64,000 nt of DNA, taken from the NCBI RefSeq assembly GCF_004804275.1, contig NZ_STGI01000002.1, positions 620,001 through 684,000 of the forward strand, given 5' to 3'. The stretch's first letter is position 1. The number at the start of each line of letters is the position of its first letter. The translations under genes and the position numbers were made by a program. Shown in pieces: positions 54,273-62,923 of this stretch. Under the pieces are notes generated by a model. The model ran no database searches. It saw only the letters and a list, made by a program, of their open reading frames with translations, and was not told the DNA's origin. This DNA is from Herbaspirillum sp. ST 5-3. GTDB lineage: Bacteria > Pseudomonadota > Gammaproteobacteria > Burkholderiales > Burkholderiaceae_D.

Positions 54273-55378
54273 CCCTTGCACCTACTGAATTCGGCCATGA
54301 AGTCGACCAGGGCGGTTACGCCAGCCAAGGGCATGGCGTTGTAGAGGCTCGCCCGCAGGCCGCCCACATGACGATGGCCGCGCAGATTTATCAAGCCGGC
54401 CTTTTCCACATCGATCAGGAAGCGTTCGGTCAGGCTGTCGTCGGCAAGGTGGAAACGCACATTCGTCATCGAGCGATGCGCGGGGACGATCGGCGCGGTG
54501 TAGAAGCCATCGCTGCTGTCGATCGCTCGATACAGCAGGTCGGCCTTGCGCCGGTTGGCTTCTGCCATGGCGGACAGTCCACCTGATTCCGCAATCCATT
54601 CGAAGACCAGCGCCGCGAGATAAATCGCCATGACGGGCGGCGTGTTCAGACATCCATCCTGCTCGGCCTGCAGGCGATAGCAAAGCGGTGATGGCGCCGA
54701 CTGCGCGGGACGCCGCAGCAGGTCCTCGCGCACAATGACGACGGTCATGCCGGACGGCCCGATGTTCTTCTGCGCACTGGCGTAGACGAGACCGAAGCGC
54801 GAGATATCGAGAGGCTCTGCGAGAAAACTGGAAGTGGTGTCCGCCACCAGCGGAACCTCACCCGTGTCGGGCCATGCGGGATAGGCAAGGCCGTCCACGG
54901 TCTCGTTTGCAGTGATGTGGCAGTAGGCGCAGCCCTGCGGCAAACGCCAGTTGTCCACGATCGGAGCGGCGAGGACTTCGCTTCCGTTGTGTCTGGCGAC
55001 CACGCTGACTTCCGCAAAGCGCGCTGCTTCCTGCATGGCGCGTCGCGACCAGTAGCCCGAGTCCGCATAGGCTGCGGTTCGCAGGCCGGATGCCGGATCG
55101 AGGAGATTCATCGGGACCGCGGAAAACTGGTGCATGGCACCGCCGGCCAGGAAAAGCACGCGATAGTTGGAAGGAATGTCGAGCAGTTGCGTCAGACGCT
55201 CGCGCGCCGACTCCAGCACTGCACGAACGGCGTTGCCGGTGAACGGCCGCTCGATGGCTGCTGCGCCATCCGCGCCGCGCCGGAACAAGATATCGCCCGC
55301 GCGCGCCAGGACGGCGTCCGGCAACCGGGCGGGCCCGGACGCGAAATTCCACACCGTGCCGGATGAAGAAAGCGTCAT
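54269..55378 (-). CDS. Phosphoserine aminotransferase family protein (SerC-like)
   Basis: 369-residue class V PLP enzyme. WNFASGPARLPDAVL at the N-terminus, LFLAGGAMHQFSAVPMNLL, VADTTSSFLAEPLDIS and the PLP lysine in VYASAQKNIGPSGM, then NTPPVMAIYLAALVFEW and LRGHRHVGGLRASLYNAMP are typical of SerC. SerC makes phosphoserine for serine and pyridoxal-phosphate synthesis. Here it lies 4 bp after a PuuD-like gene in the pqqE operon and away from the usual serC-pheA-aroA setting, so it may be a specialised paralogue. Start at the ATG 55378. Confidence 0.88.
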   Translation of the reverse strand: MTLSSSGTVWNFASGPARLPDAVLARAGDILFRRGADGAAAIERPFTGNAVRAVLESARERLTQLLDIPSNYRVLFLAGGAMHQFSAVPMNLLDPASGLRTAAYADSGYWSRRAMQEAARFAEVSVVARHNGSEVLAAPIVDNWRLPQGCAYCHITANETVDGLAYPAWPDTGEVPLVADTTSSFLAEPLDISRFGLVYASAQKNIGPSGMTVVIVREDLLRRPAQSAPSPLCYRLQAEQDGCLNTPPVMAIYLAALVFEWIAESGGLSAMAEANRRKADLLYRAIDSSDGFYTAPIVPAHRSMTNVRFHLADDSLTERFLIDVEKAGLINLRGHRHVGGLRASLYNAMPLAGVTALVDFMAEFSRCKG

Positions 55379-55382
55379 CGTC

Positions 55383-55889
55383 TCATCCCGCCAGCACACC
55401 GCCATGGGAACCGCCGGCCATGAAGAACAACAGCGGAATCGACAACATGGTATTGGTACGCGAAGACAAATGCGTGATCCGCGAGCAGCGCAGCCGCTCT
55501 TCCACCGTGGCCGGTTTCAGACCGAGGACCTTTTGCTGATGCGGCCAGAGCACCAGCCATACATTGGCCATCATCAGCGTGCCGATATAAGCGCCGATAC
55601 CGATGGGCGCCAGCGCGCCCTGCAATTCGAGCGCGCCGCCCAGCCAGCCGCGCTGCCAGAGCATCAGGATGCCGGCGCACCAGGCGACGACAGAGGCCCA
55701 GCGGAAGAAGCCATGCTCGCGGTTCAGCAGTGCCTGGAAGCGCGGGCTCTGGTCGTCGATCAGGTCGGCGGCGGTCAGCGGCTGCCAGGACGGTCGCTGC
55801 ACAACGCTCGAATAGTTGTGCCCGACCCAGATGATGCCAGCGATGAAATGTGTCCAGCGCAGCAGGAGATCGAAGGGAATGCTGTCCAT
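55383..55889 (-). CDS. PuuD-like (urate oxidase N-terminal type) four-helix membrane protein
   Basis: 168 residues with four hydrophobic segments: LLRWTHFIAGIIWVGHNY, RWASVVAWCAGILMLW, GAYIGTLMMANVWLVLW and MLSIPLLFFMAGG. The H-x(8)-H in the first helix and the ILPHQQ-like WPHQQKVLG resemble the membrane part of urate hydroxylase PuuD (PF06181), which may bind heme. It is much shorter than PuuD and has no cytochrome c domain. It follows a 31-aa membrane peptide by 6 bp in the pqqE operon. Function here unknown. Confidence 0.7.
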   Translation of the reverse strand: MDSIPFDLLLRWTHFIAGIIWVGHNYSSVVQRPSWQPLTAADLIDDQSPRFQALLNREHGFFRWASVVAWCAGILMLWQRGWLGGALELQGALAPIGIGAYIGTLMMANVWLVLWPHQQKVLGLKPATVEERLRCSRITHLSSRTNTMLSIPLLFFMAGGSHGGVLAG

Positions 55890-55895
55890 GATGCT

Positions 55896-55991
55896 TCATC
55901 CCGCAAGCAGCCGGACCAGTGCGGCGAGCAATGTCGTCAGCATCACGCCGAGCAGTATCGTGCCGGTCGCTGTGTCGTAGGGGTGGCGCAT
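55896..55991 (-). CDS. Small single-pass membrane peptide (31 aa) in the pqqE operon
   Basis: Begins MRHPYDTATGTILLG and continues as one hydrophobic helix ending LVRLLAG. The ATG directly follows the pqqE stop (TGAATG), and GGAGG lies six bases upstream inside the end of pqqE. The strong ribosome site and tight packing between two genes support a real product. It may be a subunit of, or assembly factor for, the PuuD-like protein. Confidence 0.65.
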   Translation of the reverse strand: MRHPYDTATGTILLGVMLTTLLAALVRLLAG

Positions 55992-57137
55992 TCAATCCTC
56001 CATGAAGGAGGTGGACACCGCGGCGCTGGTGCGCTTGAGCAGCGGCTTGCGAAAACGCAGCGGGCGCACGACGTTCTTGACCGTGTCCTGCACGATGTGG
56101 TGATGCGGCGAGCGGCTGCAGGCCGGATCGGTGTTGGTCGGATCGCCGGTCAGCAGGAAGGCCTGGCAGCGGCAGCCGCCGAAATCCTTTTCCTTTTCGG
56201 AACAGGAGCTGCATGGCTCGGGCAGCCAGTCGAGGCCGCGGTACTTGCGGAACAGCGGCGATTCATGCCAGAGCCAGGACAGCGGTTTGTCGCGCACCGA
56301 CTGGAAGTCCAGCCCCGGGATCACGCGCGCTTCCTGGCAGGGCATGGCCACACCGTCCGGTGCGATGGTCAGGTGGATCGCACCCCAGCCGTTCATGCAG
56401 GCTTTCGGGCGGCCTTCGTAGTAATCGGGAATGACGAAATAGATCGTCATGCTGTCGCCCAGCTTCTTGCGCCAGCGTTGCACGGTGGCTTCCGCTTCGC
56501 GCACTTCCTCCAGGCTGGGCATCAGTTCCTCGCGGTTGACCAGCGCCCAGTTGTAGTACTGCAGGTTGGCGAACTCGATGTACTCGACGCCGATCGACGA
56601 GGCGAACTCGCACATGGCATCGATGTCGCGGATATTCTGCTTGCAGACCGGCATGTTCATCACCATCGGAAATCCGTGCGCCTTGATCAGGCGAGCGGCC
56701 TCCAGTTTGAGGGCATGCGCCCTGGCGCCGACCAGTTCATCGGTCAGTGCCGCCTTGGTCGATTGCAGCGACAGCTGCACCTGCTTGAGGCCGGCTTCCT
56801 TCAAGGCGATCATGCGCGCTTCGGTGAGGCCGATGCCGGAGGTGATGAGATTGGTGTAGTAGCCGAGGCCGTCGGCATAGGCGACCAGCTCTTCGAGGTC
56901 CTCGCGCAGCAGCGGTTCGCCGCCGGTGAAGCCGAGTTGCAGCGCGCCCAGCTCGCGGCCCTCGCGCAGTACCCGTTTCCATTCCTCCGTTGCCAGCTCG
57001 TGTTGCGCATAGTCCTTGAAGTTCAGCGGGTTGTTGCACCACGGGCATTTCAAGGGGCAGCGGTAAGTCAGTTCCAGTGTCAGCCACAGCGGCTTGCCGT
57101 CGCCGTCCAGGCTGACGCCGCGCGATTCCTTCGGCAT
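55992..57137 (-). CDS. pqqE: PQQ biosynthesis radical SAM protein PqqE
   Basis: Cross-links the glutamate and tyrosine of PqqA, the first step of PQQ synthesis. The radical-SAM cluster is C27-x3-C31-x2-C34 (YRCPLKCPWC). The C-terminal SPASM domain has ACMNGW, MPCQEAR, and CSSCSEKEKDFGGCRCQAF. Length 381. I use the ATG at 57137 (MPKESRG), preceded by AAAGGA at seven bases; an upstream frame to 57191 has no such site. Unusually, it is not next to pqqABCD but heads a separate minus-strand operon. Confidence 0.96.
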   Translation of the reverse strand: MPKESRGVSLDGDGKPLWLTLELTYRCPLKCPWCNNPLNFKDYAQHELATEEWKRVLREGRELGALQLGFTGGEPLLREDLEELVAYADGLGYYTNLITSGIGLTEARMIALKEAGLKQVQLSLQSTKAALTDELVGARAHALKLEAARLIKAHGFPMVMNMPVCKQNIRDIDAMCEFASSIGVEYIEFANLQYYNWALVNREELMPSLEEVREAEATVQRWRKKLGDSMTIYFVIPDYYEGRPKACMNGWGAIHLTIAPDGVAMPCQEARVIPGLDFQSVRDKPLSWLWHESPLFRKYRGLDWLPEPCSSCSEKEKDFGGCRCQAFLLTGDPTNTDPACSRSPHHHIVQDTVKNVVRPLRFRKPLLKRTSAAVSTSFMED

Positions 57138-57305
57138 GATTGCGTCCTTTCGTCTCCATCGCAGCGGTGCGGAAAGCCCGCTGTCTTGCATGTATTGTGG
57201 ATTGGCGTGGAAGCCGGCGCGACGAGAAGGCGCGGAGATAGCCGTGGTGCTTTTATCGGCTTAGGCCTCGTGATTTTCTGGAGGCCGGATTGGCAGACCC
57301 TTAGC

Positions 57306-58232
57306 TCAGAAATCGGCAGATACCGCAACGGAGGCCAGCGCCGCGATGCATACGGCGGCCATGTCGGCGGCAAGCGCGTTGTGCCCGCCGGCCTCGACAT
57401 GGCGCAGTACCGCATGCGGCAGCGCGCGCTGCAGGTGCTCGGCGGCGCGCGGCGGACAGACTGTATCGCGGCGGCCCTGCACGATGCAGACGGGTAGATT
57501 GCGCAAGCGCGAACACGAGGCGAGCACCTCGGCCACATCGGAGAAGCAGGCGTGGGCGAGGTAATGCGCCTGGATCATGGTCTTGGCGAGACGCCGTGCA
57601 TCCGGCACGTCCGACAGCGGCGGTTCGCCCATCAGCGCGCGTTCGTAGTCGAGCCAGCGGCGGGCCGCGGCGGTATCGCCGGCCAGCAGGCGTGACGTGT
57701 AGGCGCGCAGCAGGTCGCCGCGCTCCTCCTCGGGAATGCCGTCGGCGAGTGCCTTCCATGCGTGCGGCGCGGCGCCTTCGGCATCGGTTACGTAGCGCCG
57801 CAATTCCTCGTCGGAGCCGAGGAAGATGCCGCGCAATACGAGCCCGGCGACACGCGACGGATGCTGTCCGGCGTAGACGAGTGCCAGCAGGCTGCCCCAG
57901 GAGCCGCCGAAGACGATCCAGCGTTCGATGCCGAGCGCTGTGCGGATGCGCTCGATATCCTCGACAAGATGCGCGGTCGTGTTGCACCTCAGGCCAGAAA
58001 GGGGTGTGCTTCGACCGCAACCGCGCTGGTCGAACAGAACCGCGCGAAAGCGCGCCGGGTCGAAGAATCGGCGGTGTTCGGTGGAACAGCCGCTGCCGGG
58101 GCCGCCATGCAGAAACACCACCGGTATGCCGTCCTGTCGCCCGCACTCTTCCACATGCAGGACATGTCCGTCGCCGACCGGCAGTTGTTGCGTGCGGTAC
58201 GGCGTCGTCGGCGGAAAGAGTGGGTCGGGCAT
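57306..58232 (-). CDS. pip: Proline iminopeptidase (S33 family alpha/beta hydrolase)
   Basis: Removes N-terminal proline from peptides. The HGGPGSGC oxyanion motif, the DQRGCGRS segment, the nucleophile serine in GGSWGSLLA, the aspartate in VQGRRDTVCPP and the histidine in EAGGHNA are all present. 308 residues, normal for the family. 23 bp after the response regulator and part of its operon. Its place beside pqqE raises the possibility that it helps trim PqqA-derived peptides, which is speculative. Confidence 0.9.
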   Translation of the reverse strand: MPDPLFPPTTPYRTQQLPVGDGHVLHVEECGRQDGIPVVFLHGGPGSGCSTEHRRFFDPARFRAVLFDQRGCGRSTPLSGLRCNTTAHLVEDIERIRTALGIERWIVFGGSWGSLLALVYAGQHPSRVAGLVLRGIFLGSDEELRRYVTDAEGAAPHAWKALADGIPEEERGDLLRAYTSRLLAGDTAAARRWLDYERALMGEPPLSDVPDARRLAKTMIQAHYLAHACFSDVAEVLASCSRLRNLPVCIVQGRRDTVCPPRAAEHLQRALPHAVLRHVEAGGHNALAADMAAVCIAALASVAVSADF

Positions 58233-58255
58233 CACGGCAGGGCGATGTGCGCGGC

Positions 58256-58903
58256 TTACGCCTCCATCAAGCCGGAGCGCATCGCGATCACCGCAAGTTC
58301 GGCCGCATTGCTCGCATTGAGCTTTTGCTTGATGTGGTACAGGTGCGTTCCGACGGTGCTCGCGCTCAGATGGAAATCCTGCGCGACCTGGTTGACGGAA
58401 CGTCCCTGCGCCAGTTGCAGGAAGACAGTGAATTCCTTCTCCGTCAGCGTATCGGCAGGATGCGCGGTTCCTGAAATCTGCGCGAGGGCGACCTGCTGCG
58501 CAAGTTCCGGGTCGAGATAGCGCCGCTGCTGGCTGACTTGGCGCACCGCCTGCAGGAACTCGTCGGGAAGGCAGCGTTTGCACAGGTAGCCGATGGCGCC
58601 GGCCTTGAGCGCGCGCACCGGGATGAGCGCGTCCTGGTGTGCGGACAGCATCAGCACACGCGCACCGGGATGGCGTGCCGACAGGCGTTCGAGCGCGGCA
58701 AGTCCGCCGATGCCCGGCATCGATACGTCCATCACCAGTACGTCCGGCGCCAGCTCGCCATAGAGGCGCAAGGCCTCTTCGCCGCTGCCGGCTTCGCCGG
58801 TCACGACCGCACCAGCACCTTCCAGTAACAGGCGAAACCCCATGCGCACGATGGCATGGTCGTCGGCGAGCAGGATCTTCAGGCCGGAAAGGGATGTGCT
58901 CAT
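58256..58903 (-). CDS. NarL/LuxR-family response regulator
   Basis: Two-component DNA-binding regulator of about 215 residues. The receiver has the acidic pair in LLADDHAIVRMG, the phospho-acceptor aspartate in VLVMDVSMPG and the lysine in GYLCKRC. The C-terminal LuxR-type HTH reads LTEKEFTVFLQLAQGRSVNQVA and STVGTHLYHIKQKL. Start at the ATG 58903, overlapping the sensor kinase stop. Similar regulators control PQQ-dependent dehydrogenases in Pseudomonas (AgmR/ExaE type), so regulation of the pqq genes is a reasonable inference. Confidence 0.93.
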   Translation of the reverse strand: MSTSLSGLKILLADDHAIVRMGFRLLLEGAGAVVTGEAGSGEEALRLYGELAPDVLVMDVSMPGIGGLAALERLSARHPGARVLMLSAHQDALIPVRALKAGAIGYLCKRCLPDEFLQAVRQVSQQRRYLDPELAQQVALAQISGTAHPADTLTEKEFTVFLQLAQGRSVNQVAQDFHLSASTVGTHLYHIKQKLNASNAAELAVIAMRSGLMEA

Positions 58904-60294
58904 GTTGTTTGCTCCACGGGATGGTTTTTCGTGACAGGCAGGCGTACGCACAGGCGCGTGCCGCCGCCGGCCGAGGTATCGAACCGGAGTTCTCCTGCCA
59001 GGGCGACGGCGCGCTCGCGCATGCCGGCCAGGCCGAGGCCGCAGCCGGCCGATGATGTCGGCGCGCCCAGACCGCGGCCATTATCGGCAAGGACCAGTTC
59101 CAGCCAGCCGCCGTCGCCGGTTTCAAGCCGCCGCAGGGAAATCTCCACCCGCGTCGCCGCCGCATGGCGCACCACGTTCGTCAATCCTTCCTGCGTGATG
59201 CGGACAATCGCCTCGATGACGCTGTCGCTGACTGGTTCGTTGCCGCCGGCAAGCTGCATGCCGAGACGGATATCCGGATAGTGCCGCTGCCAGGCCTGCA
59301 GGTAGCGTCCCAGCGCGTCATCCACGCTGGCGCCATGGCTGCCCTGTTGCGGGCGCAGGCGATGCAGGATGGTGCGCACGCCGTCCTGCATCTGGCTGGT
59401 GACGGCGACGATACTTTGCGCCGGGGCATGCAGTGCCGGCTGGCCGGCGGTGCGCTGCGCGATCGCGCCGGCGAGGGCGCGTACGGCGGTGATGCCCTGC
59501 GCCAGCTCATCATGCAGTTCGCGGGCGATGCTGCGGCGGTCGGCTTCGATCCGGGCCTGCAGGCGTTCATTCAGTTCCCTCTCGCTGCCGAGACGCACGT
59601 TGTCATTGACCGCTTCCACGAGACGGTCCGCCATGCCGTTGAATGCCTTTGCGAGGCGGCCGAGTTCCGGCTCGGGGAAGACCGGCAGGCGGGTATCGAA
59701 GCAGCCGCGCCCGGTGCGGTCCAGTGCTGCCATCACCTGCCCGAGCGGACGAAGCGCGCGGTCGAGCGCATGGCGGACCGTGAGGAACAGCGCGGCAAGC
59801 AGGACGGCGGCCCAGCCTGCCATCGCGCAGAGATCGTCCCAGGCGTCCAGCGTCGCGCGCGAGGCATCCGGATGGAGTATCAGCGCCAGTTCGCCCGCGT
59901 CGATGCGGCGCGTGGCGAAGCCGGTCTCGACTATGGCGGCAAACCAGCCGGGAGCGGCGCGGCCAGCCTTGTAGGTTGGGCGCGGCGACAGGTAGCGGCG
60001 CGCGCCGGTGGCATCGACGACCTCCAGCGCATTGGCGCGGATCCGGCCCACGGCCCGCAGGTGCGCGAGCAGTTGCTCGCTGCTCAATCCGCCTTGCCGG
60101 GCATGCAGTTCGCGCGCCGAGACGGTCAGCCATTGTTCGGCGACGCGCGTGGCGGCTTCCACTTCCTCGTGGATGCCATCCCGCGTCTGCTTCAGCCACA
60201 GGCTCCCCAGCGCCAGCACGAGCGCGGCGGCGAGGGCCGTCAGCACAAGGCTGATGCGCGTGTGCAGGCGCATTTCATCCAGTCGCAACGTCAT
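58900..60294 (-). CDS. NarL-type sensor histidine kinase (HisKA_3)
   Basis: Membrane sensor of about 464 residues. Two membrane segments (LVLTALAAALVLALGSLWL and WAAVLLAALFLTVRHAL) flank a periplasmic domain of about 120 residues, followed by a HAMP domain. The HisKA_3 motif RSIARELHDELAQGITA carries the phospho-acceptor histidine, and the ATPase has ITQEGLTNVVRHAAATRVEI and LVLADNGRGLG, GLGLAGMRERA. Start at 60294; ATG 60273 is possible. Divergent from pqqB. Confidence 0.92.
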   Translation of the reverse strand: MTLRLDEMRLHTRISLVLTALAAALVLALGSLWLKQTRDGIHEEVEAATRVAEQWLTVSARELHARQGGLSSEQLLAHLRAVGRIRANALEVVDATGARRYLSPRPTYKAGRAAPGWFAAIVETGFATRRIDAGELALILHPDASRATLDAWDDLCAMAGWAAVLLAALFLTVRHALDRALRPLGQVMAALDRTGRGCFDTRLPVFPEPELGRLAKAFNGMADRLVEAVNDNVRLGSERELNERLQARIEADRRSIARELHDELAQGITAVRALAGAIAQRTAGQPALHAPAQSIVAVTSQMQDGVRTILHRLRPQQGSHGASVDDALGRYLQAWQRHYPDIRLGMQLAGGNEPVSDSVIEAIVRITQEGLTNVVRHAAATRVEISLRRLETGDGGWLELVLADNGRGLGAPTSSAGCGLGLAGMRERAVALAGELRFDTSAGGGTRLCVRLPVTKNHPVEQTT

Positions 60295-60562
60295 GGCGGC
60301 ACTCACTCCTGATGGGATCCCGGGACCCGGCCCTTCCATCAACGCAAATTTCGAGCCAAGCCCGGGAAGGGGCGAGCGTGCAGTGCTGATACTGCGCACC
60401 GCAAGTCGTCAATCCATTACGCAACACCTGTCACTGTCCAGAAATCGAACAAGCTGTACCAAAGTGGAACACTCACCTTGATGGCCAACTCCAGAAAACC
60501 ATGATGGCGTTTTCGTAAATCCCGGTACGCGGCGCGTTGGCCGCCGCGCCCATACTGAACGC
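60295..60562. other. Divergent intergenic region between the sensor kinase and pqqB
   Basis: No gene seen. It must contain the promoters for the sensor-regulator-pip operon (leftward) and pqqB (rightward), and so is a likely target for the response regulator. Confidence 0.5.
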
Positions 60563-61489
60563 ATGAAACTGCTTGTACTTGGATCTGCAGCGGGCGGCGG
60601 CTTCCCGCAATGGAATTGCAACTGCCGCAATTGTGACGGCGTGCGCAAGGGGACGGTGCGCGCGCTGCCGCGCACCCAGTCGTCGATCGCGGTCAGCACG
60701 GATGGCCGCGATTGGGTGCTGTTCAACGCCTCGCCGGACATCCATGCCCAGATCCGCGCCAATCCTTGCCTGCAGCCGGGCAGGGGGCTGCGCGATACCG
60801 GTATCGCGGGCGTGGTCCTGATCGACGCCCAGATTGACCACACCACCGGCCTCTTCATGCTGCGCGAAGGCAGGCCGCTCGATATCTGGTGCACGCCGCA
60901 GGTTTGCGAAGATCTGAGCACCGGCAACCCGATCTTCAATGTGCTGTCGCACTTCTGCACGGTGCGCTGGCAGCCGCTGCAGGTGACGCCGCCGGTCGCC
61001 TTCACCGTGCCCGCCGCGCCGGGACTGCGCTTCACTCCCGTGCCGCTGGCCAGCAAGGCTCCGCCTTATTCGCCGCACCGGCACGACGCGCATGCCGGCG
61101 ACAACATCGGCGTGCTGATCGAGGAAATCGCCACTGGAAAAAGAATCTTCTACGCGCCCGGTTTCGGCGCCATGGAGGACCATCTGGAACCCTGTATCGG
61201 CGATGCGGACTGCATCCTGCTTGACGGCACCTTCTGGACCGATGACGAAATGATCCGCATGGGCCTGTCCGCCAACACCGCGCGCGGCATCGGGCACCTG
61301 CCCCAGAGCGGACCGGGCGGGATGATGGCCTTGCTGTCGCGCTACCGCAAACCGCGCAAGGTGCTTATTCATATCAATAACACCAATCCGATCCTGGACG
61401 AGGACTCGCCGGAACGCGCCGAACTGACGCGCGCCGGAATCGAGGTGGCGTGGGACGGCATGCTGATCGACACGGGAGACAAGCAATGA
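60563..61489 (+). CDS. pqqB: PQQ biosynthesis protein PqqB
   Basis: Metallo-beta-lactamase-fold hydroxylase acting on the Glu-Tyr intermediate. [20 protein letters not shown] with three zinc-binding cysteines, [26 protein letters not shown] and [16 protein letters not shown] are diagnostic. 308 residues. Overlaps pqqC in ATGA. First gene of the plus-strand pqqBCAD set; normally pqqA comes first. Confidence 0.96.
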   Translation: MKLLVLGSAAGGGFPQWNCNCRNCDGVRKGTVRALPRTQSSIAVSTDGRDWVLFNASPDIHAQIRANPCLQPGRGLRDTGIAGVVLIDAQIDHTTGLFMLREGRPLDIWCTPQVCEDLSTGNPIFNVLSHFCTVRWQPLQVTPPVAFTVPAAPGLRFTPVPLASKAPPYSPHRHDAHAGDNIGVLIEEIATGKRIFYAPGFGAMEDHLEPCIGDADCILLDGTFWTDDEMIRMGLSANTARGIGHLPQSGPGGMMALLSRYRKPRKVLIHINNTNPILDEDSPERAELTRAGIEVAWDGMLIDTGDKQ

Positions 61490-62244
61490 AGATGAATGAC
61501 ATGCGGCCATGGACCGATGAGGAATTCGAAGCCCGCCTGCGTGCCATGGGCGAGCGCTACCATATCCATCATCCCTTCCAGGTGATGATGCACCGCGGCC
61601 AGCTCAGCCGCGAACAGATCCAGGGCTGGGTGGCGAATCGCTACTATTATCAGATCAACATTCCCATCAAGGACGCGGCGATTCTTGCCAACTGCCCGGA
61701 ACGCGAAGTGCGTCGTCATTGGGTGCAACGCATTCTCGACCATGACGGCTTCAATGGAGAGGATGGCGGCATCGAGGCCTGGATCCGGCTCGGCGAGGCA
61801 GTGGGTATGTCGCGCGAGACGATCGTGTCGCAGAAGCTGGTGCTCCCCGGCGTGCGCTTCGCCGTTGACGCCTATGTGAACTTCGCTCGCCAGCGCCCCT
61901 GGCAGGAAGCGGCAGCGGCGTCGTTGACAGAATTGTTCGCTCCGACCATCCATCAGTCCCGCCTCGACTTCTGGCCGAAATACTATCCATGGATCGAGCC
62001 GGAAGGTTACGACTATTTCCGCCGCCGCCTGAGCGAAGCGCCGCGCGACGTCGTCAACGGACTGCGCATCACGCTCGGACACTTCACTACGCGCGAGTTG
62101 CAGGAGCGTGCTTTGAATATCCTGCAATTCAAGCTCGATATCCTCTGGTCCATGCTTGATGCGATGCTGCTGGCGTATGCCGATGTGCAGATCGAGGGCT
62201 GGGGTGCGTATAGACCGATGGGGGCGGGCACTACCCAATCATGA
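61486..62244 (+). CDS. pqqC: PQQ synthase PqqC
   Basis: Catalyses the final eight-electron oxidation and ring closure to PQQ without a metal. The [13 protein letters not shown] start, [42 protein letters not shown] and [22 protein letters not shown] regions are all conserved PqqC blocks. 252 residues, normal length. The ATG at 61486 overlaps the pqqB stop; 110 bp separate it from pqqA. Confidence 0.96.
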   Translation: MKMNDMRPWTDEEFEARLRAMGERYHIHHPFQVMMHRGQLSREQIQGWVANRYYYQINIPIKDAAILANCPEREVRRHWVQRILDHDGFNGEDGGIEAWIRLGEAVGMSRETIVSQKLVLPGVRFAVDAYVNFARQRPWQEAAAASLTELFAPTIHQSRLDFWPKYYPWIEPEGYDYFRRRLSEAPRDVVNGLRITLGHFTTRELQERALNILQFKLDILWSMLDAMLLAYADVQIEGWGAYRPMGAGTTQS

Positions 62245-62313
62245 TTTTCATGAGCGGCTTCTGGCAAAAGCATGCTGTTGCGTGCCGGCGTGAATGCCGA
62301 TAATCAGTCAAGG

Positions 62314-62330
62314 GGCGGCATGTCGCCGCC
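62314..62330 (+). promoter_or_regulatory. Hairpin in the pqqA leader
   Basis: GGCGGC-ATGTC-GCCGCC, 24 bp before the pqqA ATG. It could stabilise a processed pqqA transcript or end part of the pqqBC read-through. Confidence 0.45.
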
Positions 62331-62353
62331 TCATTCAACAAAGGAGACTTGCC

Positions 62354-62428
62354 ATGACTTGGGAAACCCCCGCTTTCTGTGAAATTCGCCTCGGCTTCGA
62401 GGTAACCGCCTACGTCTACGTGCGCTGA
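62354..62428 (+). CDS. pqqA: PQQ precursor peptide PqqA
   Basis: 24-residue precursor from which PQQ is built. The sequence is MTWETPAFCEIRLG then FEVTAYVYVR, with E16 and Y20 as the conserved E-x3-Y pair linked by PqqE. AAGGAGA lies seven bases upstream. It sits between pqqC and pqqD, not at the head of the cluster. Confidence 0.96.
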   Translation: MTWETPAFCEIRLGFEVTAYVYVR

Positions 62429-62435
62429 GCGGCCT

Positions 62436-62467
62436 CCGGGCGGCGGACGAGTGACCCTTCCGCCCGG
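62436..62467 (+). promoter_or_regulatory. Hairpin between pqqA and pqqD
   Basis: Perfect 8-bp stem CCGGGCGG/CCGCCCGG with a 16-nt loop, starting 8 bp after the pqqA stop. A 3' stem like this can protect a short abundant pqqA transcript and reduce read-through into pqqD. There is no T run. Confidence 0.5.
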
Positions 62468-62486
62468 CGCCGCAGCCCCTGCTGCC

Positions 62487-62783
62487 ATGACCAACACTGC
62501 ACCAGAAACCTCAACGAGCGGCCACGCCTGTCCGAGGCTGTCGCCGCACTTCGTCTTCCGCTGGGAGAACAGCCAGAATGCCTACATCCTGCTGTATCCG
62601 GAAGGCCTGATCAAACTCAATCCGTCCGCCGGCGAGATCCTGAAGCGCTGTGACGGCAAGCAAAGTGTCGACGCCATCATCGCCGACCTCCAGTCGGCAT
62701 TTTCCGACGCTACCGGCGAAGTCGCCGAAGGCGCGCGTTCCTTCATCGACATCGCACGCACCAAAGGCTGGCTGCGCTGCTGA
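62487..62783 (+). CDS. pqqD: PQQ biosynthesis chaperone PqqD
   Basis: Binds PqqA and presents it to PqqE. The protein of about 98 residues has LSPHFVFRWENSQNAYILLYPEG, INLNPSAGEILKRCDG-like KLNPSAGEILKRCDGK, and a C-terminal FIDIARTKGWL, all typical of PqqD. I use the ATG at 62487; a GTG at 62451 would lie in the loop of the preceding hairpin. Because PqqD works with PqqE, separation of the two genes on opposite strands is notable. Confidence 0.93.
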   Translation: MTNTAPETSTSGHACPRLSPHFVFRWENSQNAYILLYPEGLIKLNPSAGEILKRCDGKQSVDAIIADLQSAFSDATGEVAEGARSFIDIARTKGWLRC

Positions 62784-62923
62784 TTTTCCGGCGGCGGCCA
62801 TGCCGCCTGCCGGACAACTGCGGCCATGTCTGGCAAGAATGGCTTCTACAGTCAATCAATAAATGTTGCAGGACTGAAAACTGTCCATATCATTGGCGTT
62901 TTACGCTGGGAAATTAAAACCAC

